Source: CAYLZN01 sp964387935
GTDB lineage: Bacteria; Acidobacteriota; Vicinamibacteria; Vicinamibacterales; JAFNAJ01
NCBI GenBank assembly: GCA_964387935.1
Contig: CAYLZN010000046.1
Location: 1 to 24,658, forward strand
Reading direction: 5' to 3'
DNA: 24,658 nucleotides
Position 1 is the first letter of the stretch. Every line of letters starts with the position of its first letter. The position numbers and the translations under genes were made by a program. Of this stretch, positions 15,211-22,969 are shown piece after piece. Below the pieces are notes generated by a model. It made no database searches and was not told the DNA's origin. It saw only the letters and a list, made by a program, of their open reading frames with translations.

Positions 15211-16410
15211 GGCTCGGGTCCTGCAACGGGGATGAGCCGCCCAGGCGCCGCTGGTGGTCGTCCACGGGTCGGCCGCTGATGTCGAGTTCGACGAGCCGGG
15301 CGCCGACCGCTCGCGACAGATCGTAGCGGGCGCGCAGGCCGGACACCTGGATCATGCCGGCCTCGAGGGAGAATCCGTGCTCGAGGATGCGCTTCAGCGC
15401 GCCGCCCGTGAGCTGCAGCGTGACCGAGTCGTTCAGGAAGGGCAGAACGTCCAGCACGTGCCCACGGTCGATCGGGCCCTCGGGCAGGTCGGCGCGCAGG
15501 CCGCCCGCATTCGTGAGGGCCACGTCGGAGCCGGCTCGTGCCCTCATGGCGTCCGCGCAGAACGATCCGAGCGGCGACTCCTTGTGATACTTGCGCGTGA
15601 GGCGCTCCGCGGACCGGCCGAACGGAGGTCCCACCTGGTCCGCGATGACGTCCCGATAGCGGGCGATGCGCGTCGCGACAGCCCGATCCGCCGGCCACTC
15701 GTCGCTCCACACCCTGAGCAATGCGATGTCGTGACCGACCACCCTCCGGTCCTTGACCGCGAGGCGGATGCGACCCAGCCGCGTGCCGTACCCGTAGGTC
15801 TGCGTGATCAGGGTTCGGGTATCGGGGTGGACGATCGGCTGCTCGAGTCCGTGGTGCGGGTGGGCCGCGATGTAGACGTCGATGCCGGGCACTGCTGCGC
15901 AGAACGCGAGGTCCTCGTCCAGTGGGCGCTGCACGCCGGGGTCGACCTCCGCATCGGTCTGCATCGGTCCCGGCAGGCCCTGGTGAGCGAGCACGACCAG
16001 GGTGTCCACGGTGTCGCGCAATGCCTTGACGCACATCACGGCCTCTGCGACCGGATCGGTGAACTCGACCGCATGAGCGTCATCAGCTCCAGGAGTGCCT
16101 CGCCCTCGGTGAGCCTCGAGACCGTGCCGGTGAACATGTCACCGGCATCGAGCAGGAACGACGTCCGGGCGGCGGCACGCTCGCGGTCGACGAGCGCCGC
16201 AAGGTGCGCGGCGCCTCCGAGCCGCGGCGAGCCTGGCAGCCAGTACGCGGGGACCGGATCGAACGCGCTGTGAAAGTCGTTGGTGTAGAGGATGGTGAAC
16301 TCGTGCGAGCCACCGCCCAGCCGCCCCACATCGCGCCGGGCGGACAACGCCCGCGTCGCGGCCACGGGTGCGACGGCCACGAGACGGCCAAACTGGCGGC
16401 GGGTCAGCAA
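15207..16410 (-). pseudogene. 5'-nucleotidase/UshA-like metallophosphatase, disrupted by two internal losses
   Basis: Three segments in three frames make up one gene. Segment 1 (16410 to about 16072) has a Tat-type signal (LTRRQFGRLVAVAPVA, TTG start) and the metallophosphatase start EFTILYTNDFHSAFDP, then LLDAGDMFTG. After LMTLMR the frame breaks, and the text resumes as VEFTDPVAEAV near 16068. The GNHEF block and about 70-80 residues expected between are absent. Segment 2 continues with LVVLAHQG, YIAAHPHHGLEQPI and the C-terminal nucleotidase domain (KESPLGSFCADAMRARAGSD, LTNAGGLRADLP). Near 15250, after VDDHQ, the frame changes again to APGRLIPVAGPEP and the stop at 15207, omitting roughly 45-60 residues. 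Without the GNHE motif it cannot be an active enzyme. Either the gene is decayed or the assembly lost both blocks. Confidence 0.85.
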
Positions 16411-16470
16411 GGCGTCAAGACGTTACCACGATCAGCGGGACGTGTACCGGCGTCGTCACCGGGGAATCTG

Positions 16471-16526
16471 GCCGCCCGCCGCCAGCCGCAGGCCGCAAGC
16501 CGCAAGCCGCCAGCCGCAAGCCGCAA
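16471..16526. repeat. Heptanucleotide tandem repeat, unit GCCGCAA
   Basis: Eight tandem 7-bp units are present: GCCGCCC, GCCGCCA, GCCGCAG, GCCGCAA twice, GCCGCCA, then GCCGCAA twice. The array begins 5 bp past the stop of the minus-strand membrane protein gene at 16532 and lies 60 bp upstream of the disrupted nucleotidase gene. The unit shares five of seven bases with the GCCGTAC unit of the other two arrays. Confidence 0.93.
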
Positions 16527-16531
16527 GCCGG

Positions 16532-18208
16532 CTAGTCCGGCCACTTCGTGATCTCGTACAGCCACAGGTCGTCCTGCCGGACGATGAGACGCAGGAACTC
16601 GGCGTACTGCACGAGCCTGTCCTGTACCTTCTCGAGGCTGCGGTGGTCGTAGAAGTTCGGGTGGAACACCACGTACCGGGCCCGTCGTTCCTTCAGCAGC
16701 GCAAACGACGCGCGCGTCGGGAACGAGCTGATGTCGATCACCATCGCCCGGAAGTCGTCTGGGATGTGATCCGAGTAGCCGTTGATCAACGGCATCCAGT
16801 GCGCCGTCGACTGCCGCATGTAGAAGGTGTGCCGGTGGAAGTCCCGTCGCAGATAGAAGAACGGGAACTCGGCGACGGGGCCGCGCGGCAGGTTGGCCAG
16901 CGCGCGGTACACACGCGGCGGCCGCGGATCCACGTCCGGGATCGCCGGCGGGGCGACGAGCTCTGCCAGGAGCACGCCGACGAGGGCGGCGAGGTGCCGC
17001 GGTCGCCAGCGCCACACGCGGGCCACGTGCGCCACGGCCAGCGCGCCGCAGGCCACGAGGCCCAGGACGACGACCAGGCCCAGTCGGGCCGGCGCGCGCA
17101 GGAACCCGAACATCGGAATCTGTTCGCAGAGCGTCGAGTACAAACTGGCCTGCGGGCCGAACGAGTTCCAGAACGCCAGCAGCGCAATGCCGGCGTAGAG
17201 GACCACGGTCTCGCGGGGACGCGTCGCCGTCAGCGGGACGCGGCCCGCGGCCCCAGACGCACCGCCCAGCCGACCGGTCGCCGCCAGGACGATGCCTGCC
17301 GTCCCCAGGAGGATGGTGAGAATCCCTGGAAACAGCACCTCATTGTGACCCTCGGCGAGTCGCAGGATCCACCGGTGCGCCAGCGTCGGCGACGCCAGGT
17401 ACGCCTGCCAGTTCGCCGAGAAGTCGGCGGCCTCCGCGCACCGCGCGTTGAAGTCCTCGCCTTTCACCTCCTGGAACGGCAGCAGGAACGGGACGATGGC
17501 CCCGATGCAGACGGCGGCGGCGAGCGCGCCGTTGGCCCAGTACCCAGGCAGGCGCCACGTGCCGCGGGTCACGGCATAGAACAGCAGGGCCGTGGCCACC
17601 ACGAGGCCGGCAAAGAACCCGTAGTAGCCGCAGGACAGGCCGGTGGCGGCGAGGATGAGGCCGAGCGCGACGGCGCGGTCAGGCGACACGCGATCGACGA
17701 GACGGTGGCAGGCCCAGAGCGACCAGGGCAGCCCTCCCACCATCAGCAACTGGATGTGCGCGAACCGTGCGTAGATGTACGGGCAGAAGGCGAAGGCGAG
17801 CGCCGCGAACACCGCCGCGCCCCGGTGCGCGGTGAGGTACCGCGCCCAGACGTAGCCGCCGGTGATGCTGAGCAGGAAGGCGAGGAACGCGGCGCTGTTG
17901 TGCGCCAGGTAGGGGTTCTTCGTCGCCACCCAGGCCGGGATCGCCAGCACGCCCGCGCCGATGTTCGGCTCGGAAAAGGCGAGCGCGTTCCGGTGCGGAT
18001 AGAAGATGTTCGCGTGATACAGCTGGCGGGGTTCCGTGGTGAGTGCGTGGGCCACCCAGGCGACGTTCCAGATGCTCAACTGCCCGTCGCCCGTGTTGAT
18101 CCGGCCGACGCGGTCCATCTTCAGCACCAGCGGGTGCGTCAGCACGGCCGTCGCCACCACGGCGAGCAGCAGCACGAGCAGCGCCTCGAGGAAACCCTTG
18201 GCACGCAT
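16532..18208 (-). CDS. Polytopic membrane protein, GT-C glycosyltransferase-like
   Basis: This 558-residue protein has about eleven hydrophobic segments and a C-terminal soluble domain of roughly 140 residues (from VDPRPPRVYRALANLPRGPV to the end). The first loop after TM1 has an acidic motif INTGDGQLSIWNVAWVAHAL (Asp41), then PRQLYHANIFYPHRNALAFS. This layout is common in uncharacterised GT-C-like proteins that use lipid-linked sugar donors. The catalytic assignment is by architecture only; a YfhO-like or other membrane-protein role is possible. The ATG at 18208 lies 6 bp after the stop of the next GT-C gene, suggesting one operon. The stop is followed almost at once by a heptamer repeat. 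Confidence 0.75.
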   Translation of the reverse strand: MRAKGFLEALLVLLLAVVATAVLTHPLVLKMDRVGRINTGDGQLSIWNVAWVAHALTTEPRQLYHANIFYPHRNALAFSEPNIGAGVLAIPAWVATKNPYLAHNSAAFLAFLLSITGGYVWARYLTAHRGAAVFAALAFAFCPYIYARFAHIQLLMVGGLPWSLWACHRLVDRVSPDRAVALGLILAATGLSCGYYGFFAGLVVATALLFYAVTRGTWRLPGYWANGALAAAVCIGAIVPFLLPFQEVKGEDFNARCAEAADFSANWQAYLASPTLAHRWILRLAEGHNEVLFPGILTILLGTAGIVLAATGRLGGASGAAGRVPLTATRPRETVVLYAGIALLAFWNSFGPQASLYSTLCEQIPMFGFLRAPARLGLVVVLGLVACGALAVAHVARVWRWRPRHLAALVGVLLAELVAPPAIPDVDPRPPRVYRALANLPRGPVAEFPFFYLRRDFHRHTFYMRQSTAHWMPLINGYSDHIPDDFRAMVIDISSFPTRASFALLKERRARYVVFHPNFYDHRSLEKVQDRLVQYAEFLRLIVRQDDLWLYEITKWPD

Positions 18209-18214
18209 GCGGTT

Positions 18215-20164
18215 CTACAGCTCCGGGGGGTGCGGCAGCACGGGCGCGAGCTCGACGTAGTCGAGCAGCACGTCCACGTCCCGCTCTGTGAGGAAGCGGA
18301 ACTCGACCTCGCCCAGCGGCTGCTCGACCTCGAAGTCGAGACGAATCGGCCGATACGCGTCCTCGACGAGCGAGGCCGCTTCCACGGCCTGCTGCGCGAC
18401 GACCTGTCGGCCGCGATTGGCGGTGACCTCGAAGAACCCCACGAGCCTGGCGCTCGTCGGGCTTCCGAGGCGAATCGACAGCGTTGCGTGGTAGCGGCCC
18501 GCTGCAAGGTCGAGCCACGGTCCGAAGATGATGAAGTTGTCCGGCCGCGCCGGCCGGTTGGCGCGGGCCTCCCCTTCGCTCGCCGCCGGATCCTCCCGCG
18601 TGGTCCCGCCGAGCGACCGCGGCGACAGGCGCTCGGCTTCGAAGCGGCGGGGAATCTGGCTGGAGGCGGACCGCACGAGGCCCCGTTCGCGCTGGGCCTG
18701 TTCGACGGTGCCGCCCATGGGAGCCACCGGCAGGAGGATGCCGCACAGCACCGCGTAGGAGACCCAGGCAGCGCGCACCCAGCGCGGCCGCGTGACCGAC
18801 AGGCACACGTGCCCGGAACCCGCCAGCAGTGCAACGCCGAGCACCGCCAGGACGTTGGGGATGTAGGACAGGTAGCTGCGGAAATCCCAGAAGTAGAACG
18901 ACGGCACCACGTACCGGAGGTCGGGCGGGAACAGGCTGTTGCGCGCCCAGATCCGCTCGTCGAGTTCCGGCATCAGGACGCCGGGATCCGGGACCCACCG
19001 CAGCGCCAGCGCCGCCTGGTACGCGAGCGCCAGCAGCGCCATCGGACGCACGAACCGCTCGAGTCGATCACGACGGTCGGCGAGGACGAGCCCGATCGGG
19101 ATCATCCACAGCCACGCCGCGGACCAGCCGAAGCGGCCGGACGGACCGCCGCCGCCGAAGCGCGCCATCTGGAACGCGTTGGGCAGGATCAGCGAGAGGT
19201 AAAGCACCCCGAGGAAGAACGCCGTGCGCCAGTCGCGTCGGGCCAGGATCACGAGGGCGGGCACCCCGGCGAGCCACAACGGCTGCTGGAGGAACATGCC
19301 GTTGGCCTGATCGAGATGCAGGCCAAGGAAGATCATCAGCGCGCGCAGCGGGGAGTCGGTGATCTCGCTCGACCCGCGCCCGCCGAGCAGTGACCCGAAG
19401 GCCCACTGATGGAAGAGCGCCAGCAGCACGAGGCCGACGAGGACGAGCGGGCTGGTCCACAGGGCCGCGCGTCCGCCCGACGGCCCGTCCCGCCGTGCGA
19501 GCCACAGCGCTCCGCCACCCAGGGCCGCGGTCGCCACGATGAACTTGATGTTCAACCACGGCAGCAGCCCGCTCGCGAGCCAGAAGGCGGCCCACGCGAG
19601 CCAGTACGTCGCGCCGGCCCGGGGCACGGGCCGCTCGCCGCGGCTCACCACCCACAACCCCGCGCACAGGGCCAGCACCGCCCCCGGCAGGTCGGGATAG
19701 ATCGCCACCGACCCCCAGATCAGGGGAAGTGACACGGTGGCGCCGAGCGTGAGCCAGGCTGCGGTCCCACCCGACAGTCGCCCGGCGAGCCACACGTAGA
19801 GCGCCAGGGGCAGGAGCCCGGCAAACAGGACGAGCCCGAGCCGCGCCCCCAGCGCGCCGCCCAGCGCGAACGGCACGGCGACGAGCGCGGACATGCCCGG
19901 CGTGTGATAGGGGAACCACCCGCGATCGTACTGGAACGCGTGCGGCTGCACGGGCCCGTAGATTCGCTCGGTCCGGAAGTCCTCTTCGTAGTTGTTGCGC
20001 AGCCGCAGATCGCGGTCGCGGACGAGGCTGTCCGCCATCACCAGGTAGTGCGGTTCGTCGCCGCCGAGGGGCAGCATGCGTCCACGCACCCACCAGGTGC
20101 ACAACACGGCCGCCAGGATGACCGGCACCGCCGCCACGAGCAGGCCTGTTCGTGCGCGGGTCAT
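18215..20164 (-). CDS. GT-C glycosyltransferase-like membrane protein with C-terminal beta-sandwich-like domain
   Basis: This 649-residue protein has about twelve predicted membrane helices in residues 1-480. The Asp-Glu motif in the first periplasmic loop (LPLGGDEPHYLVMADSLV, Asp36-Glu37) is typical of GT39/GT83-type enzymes that use polyprenyl-phosphate sugars. The second loop has GWFPYHTPGMSALVAVPFAL. The last 130 or so residues form a separate strand-rich region (FIIFGPWLDLAAGRYHATLS, ARLVGFFEVTANRGRQVV, VEFRFLTERDVDVLLDYVEL) resembling a carbohydrate-binding-type sandwich. Donor and acceptor are unknown. The start ATG overlaps the stop of the glucosaminidase gene as ATGA. Its stop lies 6 bp before the next GT-C-like gene. 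Confidence 0.82.
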   Translation of the reverse strand: MTRARTGLLVAAVPVILAAVLCTWWVRGRMLPLGGDEPHYLVMADSLVRDRDLRLRNNYEEDFRTERIYGPVQPHAFQYDRGWFPYHTPGMSALVAVPFALGGALGARLGLVLFAGLLPLALYVWLAGRLSGGTAAWLTLGATVSLPLIWGSVAIYPDLPGAVLALCAGLWVVSRGERPVPRAGATYWLAWAAFWLASGLLPWLNIKFIVATAALGGGALWLARRDGPSGGRAALWTSPLVLVGLVLLALFHQWAFGSLLGGRGSSEITDSPLRALMIFLGLHLDQANGMFLQQPLWLAGVPALVILARRDWRTAFFLGVLYLSLILPNAFQMARFGGGGPSGRFGWSAAWLWMIPIGLVLADRRDRLERFVRPMALLALAYQAALALRWVPDPGVLMPELDERIWARNSLFPPDLRYVVPSFYFWDFRSYLSYIPNVLAVLGVALLAGSGHVCLSVTRPRWVRAAWVSYAVLCGILLPVAPMGGTVEQAQRERGLVRSASSQIPRRFEAERLSPRSLGGTTREDPAASEGEARANRPARPDNFIIFGPWLDLAAGRYHATLSIRLGSPTSARLVGFFEVTANRGRQVVAQQAVEAASLVEDAYRPIRLDFEVEQPLGEVEFRFLTERDVDVLLDYVELAPVLPHPPEL

Positions 20165-20823
20165 CGCAGGTTGTGGTACGCGAGCGCTTCCCGGTACAGG
20201 CCCAGGATGCTCATCGAGTAGTTCGGGTCCGTCGCCCAGTTCCCGTTGCCCATCTGGTTCCAGGTCGGCGCCCTGCCCTTCGGCGTGACGAGGTCGAACC
20301 GTGGATCCACGCAGGGAAACCGCAGCGGGGGCGCGGTGCAGGCGACGGCCGTCGGGTCAGCATACGCCCGCAGGTGCTGGATCTGCGCGCGCACGCCCGT
20401 CCGGGCATCGGGGAACGTGGCCGGTCGCGGGTTGGTGTCGGTGGCGCCGATGCCGGCGAAGTTGTTCATCCAGCCCGGCACGGTGCCACTGAACCGGAAC
20501 CAGCCCGTCTCGTGGACGCTCTGGCAGAAGGCGATGTCCCCTGTGACACCCTCGGCCGCCCCTTCCTCGATGAAGTACGCCGCGAGGCTCTCCACCGGCT
20601 CGGTGGCCGCATACGTGCCCGAGGGGCGCGGCTGACGGCCGTTGAACCAGGCCACGAGCTGCGCGGGCGTCAATCGGAAGGCCGCCATGATCGGGAACGT
20701 CGTCTGCGTTGGTGGCGGAGTCGGGCTCGTCGGGGAGCCGGAGTTCGAACCGCACCCCGACGCCAGGGCCGCCACGAGGGCCGTGCTCACGAGCAGCGCC
20801 GCATGGCGGAAGGCGGTCGTCAA
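20161..20823 (-). CDS. Lipoprotein with glucosaminidase (LytG/FlgJ-type) domain
   Basis: This 220-residue peptidoglycan hydrolase should cleave beta-1,4 bonds at N-acetylglucosamine. The signal peptide ends in lipobox LASG followed by Cys24, then a Ser/Thr/Pro linker. The domain shows AAYFIEEGAAEGVTGDIAFC (candidate catalytic Glu87), QSVHETGWFRFSG (Glu105), NNFAGIGA, and the C-terminal NGNWATDPNYSMSILGLYRE seen in this family. TTG at 20823 is the only start giving a full lipoprotein signal; no ribosome site is seen. A TAGAAT hexamer ends 10 bp upstream on the minus strand, so a nearly leaderless transcript is possible. The stop overlaps the GT-C gene start by 4 nt. Confidence 0.87.
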   Translation of the reverse strand: MTTAFRHAALLVSTALVAALASGCGSNSGSPTSPTPPPTQTTFPIMAAFRLTPAQLVAWFNGRQPRPSGTYAATEPVESLAAYFIEEGAAEGVTGDIAFCQSVHETGWFRFSGTVPGWMNNFAGIGATDTNPRPATFPDARTGVRAQIQHLRAYADPTAVACTAPPLRFPCVDPRFDLVTPKGRAPTWNQMGNGNWATDPNYSMSILGLYREALAYHNLR

Positions 20824-20929
20824 GGCGCGACAATTCTAGCCCAGCGGCCTGCAGCCGCCCCGGTCTGTCAGGTCGGGGCACGAGTTGGGTCATCCCGGGC
20901 GAAGGCGTGCGGGATAGGATCGGGCGTTC

Positions 20930-22924
20930 ATGGCGGCCCGGGCACGACCGACGCACTCGACACGCGCGCGGGCGGACACCTCCCGGCCGGCAGGGGGCTG
21001 GACGGCCGTCGGCCCGGCCCTGCTGCTCCTGGTCGTGCTGCTCCTCGCGACGTTCGCAGCCTACCGGCCCGCGTGGCACGGCGCCCCACTGTGGGACGAC
21101 GACGCCCACGTGACGAGGAGCGAACTGCAGTCTGCCGAGGGCCTTGGCCGCATCTGGTTCGAGCCGGGCGCCACGCAGCAGTACTATCCGCTGCTGCACA
21201 CCACGTTCTGGATCCTGCACCGCCTCTTCGGCGACGACACCACCGGGTATCACCTGGTCAGCATCGGGCTGCACGCGCTGTCGGCCTGGCTGTTCGCGCT
21301 TGCGCTCGCGCGGTTGCGCGTGCCGTGGCCGTGGCTGGCCGCTCTGGTGTTCGCGCTGCATCCCGTCCACGTCGAGTCGGTTGCGTGGATCGCGGAGCTG
21401 AAGAACACGCTGTCGGGATTCCTGTTCCTCGCGTCGGCGCTGGCCTACCTCCGGTTCGACCGCAGCAGGGGCGCGGTCTCGTGGGGGACGGCGTTCGTGC
21501 TGTTCGTGCTCGCCCTGCTGGCCAAGACCGTCACGGCCACGCTCCCCGTGCTCCTGATCGTCGTGCTGTGGTGGCGGAGCGGGCGGCTGGACCTGCGCCG
21601 CGACCTGCGGCCCCTGGCGCCGTTCGTCGTGGTGGCCCTGGCGTTCGGCCTGCTCACCGTGTGGGCCGAGCGCGCNNNNNNNNNNNNNNNNNNNNNNNNN
21701 NNNNNNNNNNNNNNNNNNNNNNNNNNNNNNNNNNNNNNNNNNNNNNNNNNNNNNNNNNNNNNNNNNNNNNNNNNNCTCTGGTTCTCCTTCGCACTCGCCC
21801 CCGCGCTCGGGTTCGTCAACGTCTACCCGTTCCGGTTCTCCTTTGTCGCCGATCACTTCCAGTACCTCGCGAGCCTGGGTCTGATCGCGCTCGCGGCCGG
21901 CGGCCTGGCGAGTGTGCTCCCACCCTCTCCTGCGACGCGACGCGCGGTGGCCATCGGTGCGGTCGCGCTCGTCGTCCTGCCGTTGGGGTGGTTGACGTGG
22001 TGGCAGAGCCACGACTACGTCGATGCGGAGACGCTCTATCGGGCAACGATTGCCCGAAGCCCGACCTCGTGGATGGCGCACAACAACCTCGCGGTGCTGA
22101 AACTGCCCGGAGCCGTGGACGAGGCGATCCACCACTTGCAGCAGGCGCTGCGCGCCAACCCGGACTACGCGGAGGCCCACGACAACATGGGCCTGGCGTT
22201 GCAGATGTCCGGACGTTTCGAGGACGCGGTGACCTCGCACCGGGCGGCACTGCGCCTCGAACCGACCTTCGCGGAGGCGCACAACAACGTGGGTACGGCG
22301 CTGCAGGGGCTCGGGCGCGTGGACGAGGCTGCGGCGGAGTTCCAGGAGGCCATCCGTCTCCGGCCGCATCATCTGCAGGCCCACGTGAACCTGGGCCACC
22401 TGCGGCTCCAGTCCGGGCGACCTGAGGAGGCCGTCTCGCACTACCGCGATGCGCTGCGCATCGACGGCACGCTGGCCGACGTGCACTACACGCTCGGTGC
22501 CGCGCTCGAGCAGTTGAAGCGGCCCGAGGAAGCGGTGGCGGCGTACCTCGAGACGCTGCGGCTCGAACCGGCATCTGCCGATGCGCACGGGCGGCTCGCC
22601 GCCATCCACGACACCGCCGGTCGGCTGCGGGATGCTCTTCCCCACTACGAGGCGTGGACCCGCCTGCAGCCCGACTCGGCGGAGGCGCAACTGCAACTGG
22701 GCAGCGCGCTCTATCGCACGGACAACTTCGAGGCGGCCGCGGTGGCGTTCGAGACGGCGGTTCGCCTCGCGCCGGATGCCGTGCCGGCCCGAAACAACTT
22801 CGGCGCCGCGCTCGAGCGCCTCGGGCGCATCGATGAAGCGGCCGCCCAGTATCGCGAGGCCGTCCGGCTCGCGCCGGAGTCCGCCGCAGCCCTCGCCAAC
22901 CTCGCCCGGGTCCAGCACCGCTGA
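20930..22924 (+). CDS. TMTC-like membrane glycosyltransferase with eight C-terminal TPR repeats (interrupted by assembly gap)
   Basis: The N-terminal half is a GT-C-like membrane domain. It has TM1 at about residues 27-45, then a loop motif APLWDDDAHVTRSEL (Asp56-58, His60), YYPLLHTTFWILHRLFG, and LHPVHVESVAWIAELKN, all typical of TMTC proteins (O-mannosyltransferases in animals) and their bacterial relatives. After the gap comes FVNVYPFRFSFVADHFQYLA, also a family hallmark. The C-terminal half from about 22075 has eight TPR units, each beginning AHNNLA, AHDNMG, AHNNVG or similar, ending in a capping helix. It is likely to glycosylate exported proteins or polymers. It is divergent from the glucosaminidase gene (106 bp between). 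The gap is in frame as written but probably shorter than the sequence really missing. Confidence 0.87.
   Translation: MAARARPTHSTRARADTSRPAGGWTAVGPALLLLVVLLLATFAAYRPAWHGAPLWDDDAHVTRSELQSAEGLGRIWFEPGATQQYYPLLHTTFWILHRLFGDDTTGYHLVSIGLHALSAWLFALALARLRVPWPWLAALVFALHPVHVESVAWIAELKNTLSGFLFLASALAYLRFDRSRGAVSWGTAFVLFVLALLAKTVTATLPVLLIVVLWWRSGRLDLRRDLRPLAPFVVVALAFGLLTVWAERXXXXXXXXXXXXXXXXXXXXXXXXXXXXXXXXXXLWFSFALAPALGFVNVYPFRFSFVADHFQYLASLGLIALAAGGLASVLPPSPATRRAVAIGAVALVVLPLGWLTWWQSHDYVDAETLYRATIARSPTSWMAHNNLAVLKLPGAVDEAIHHLQQALRANPDYAEAHDNMGLALQMSGRFEDAVTSHRAALRLEPTFAEAHNNVGTALQGLGRVDEAAAEFQEAIRLRPHHLQAHVNLGHLRLQSGRPEEAVSHYRDALRIDGTLADVHYTLGAALEQLKRPEEAVAAYLETLRLEPASADAHGRLAAIHDTAGRLRDALPHYEAWTRLQPDSAEAQLQLGSALYRTDNFEAAAVAFETAVRLAPDAVPARNNFGAALERLGRIDEAAAQYREAVRLAPESAAALANLARVQHR
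21676..21775. other. Assembly gap (100 N) inside the TMTC-like gene
   Basis: Exactly 100 N is a conventional scaffold placeholder. The gene keeps its frame across it, so the true length should be 1 modulo 3. Relatives carry more membrane segments between the flanking motifs than 33 residues allow, so I expect a larger missing piece. Confidence 0.95.
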
Positions 22925-22969
22925 GCGGGAGCGCTTGCGCCACGCGCCGGCCCCCGGTATCTTCGCGCG

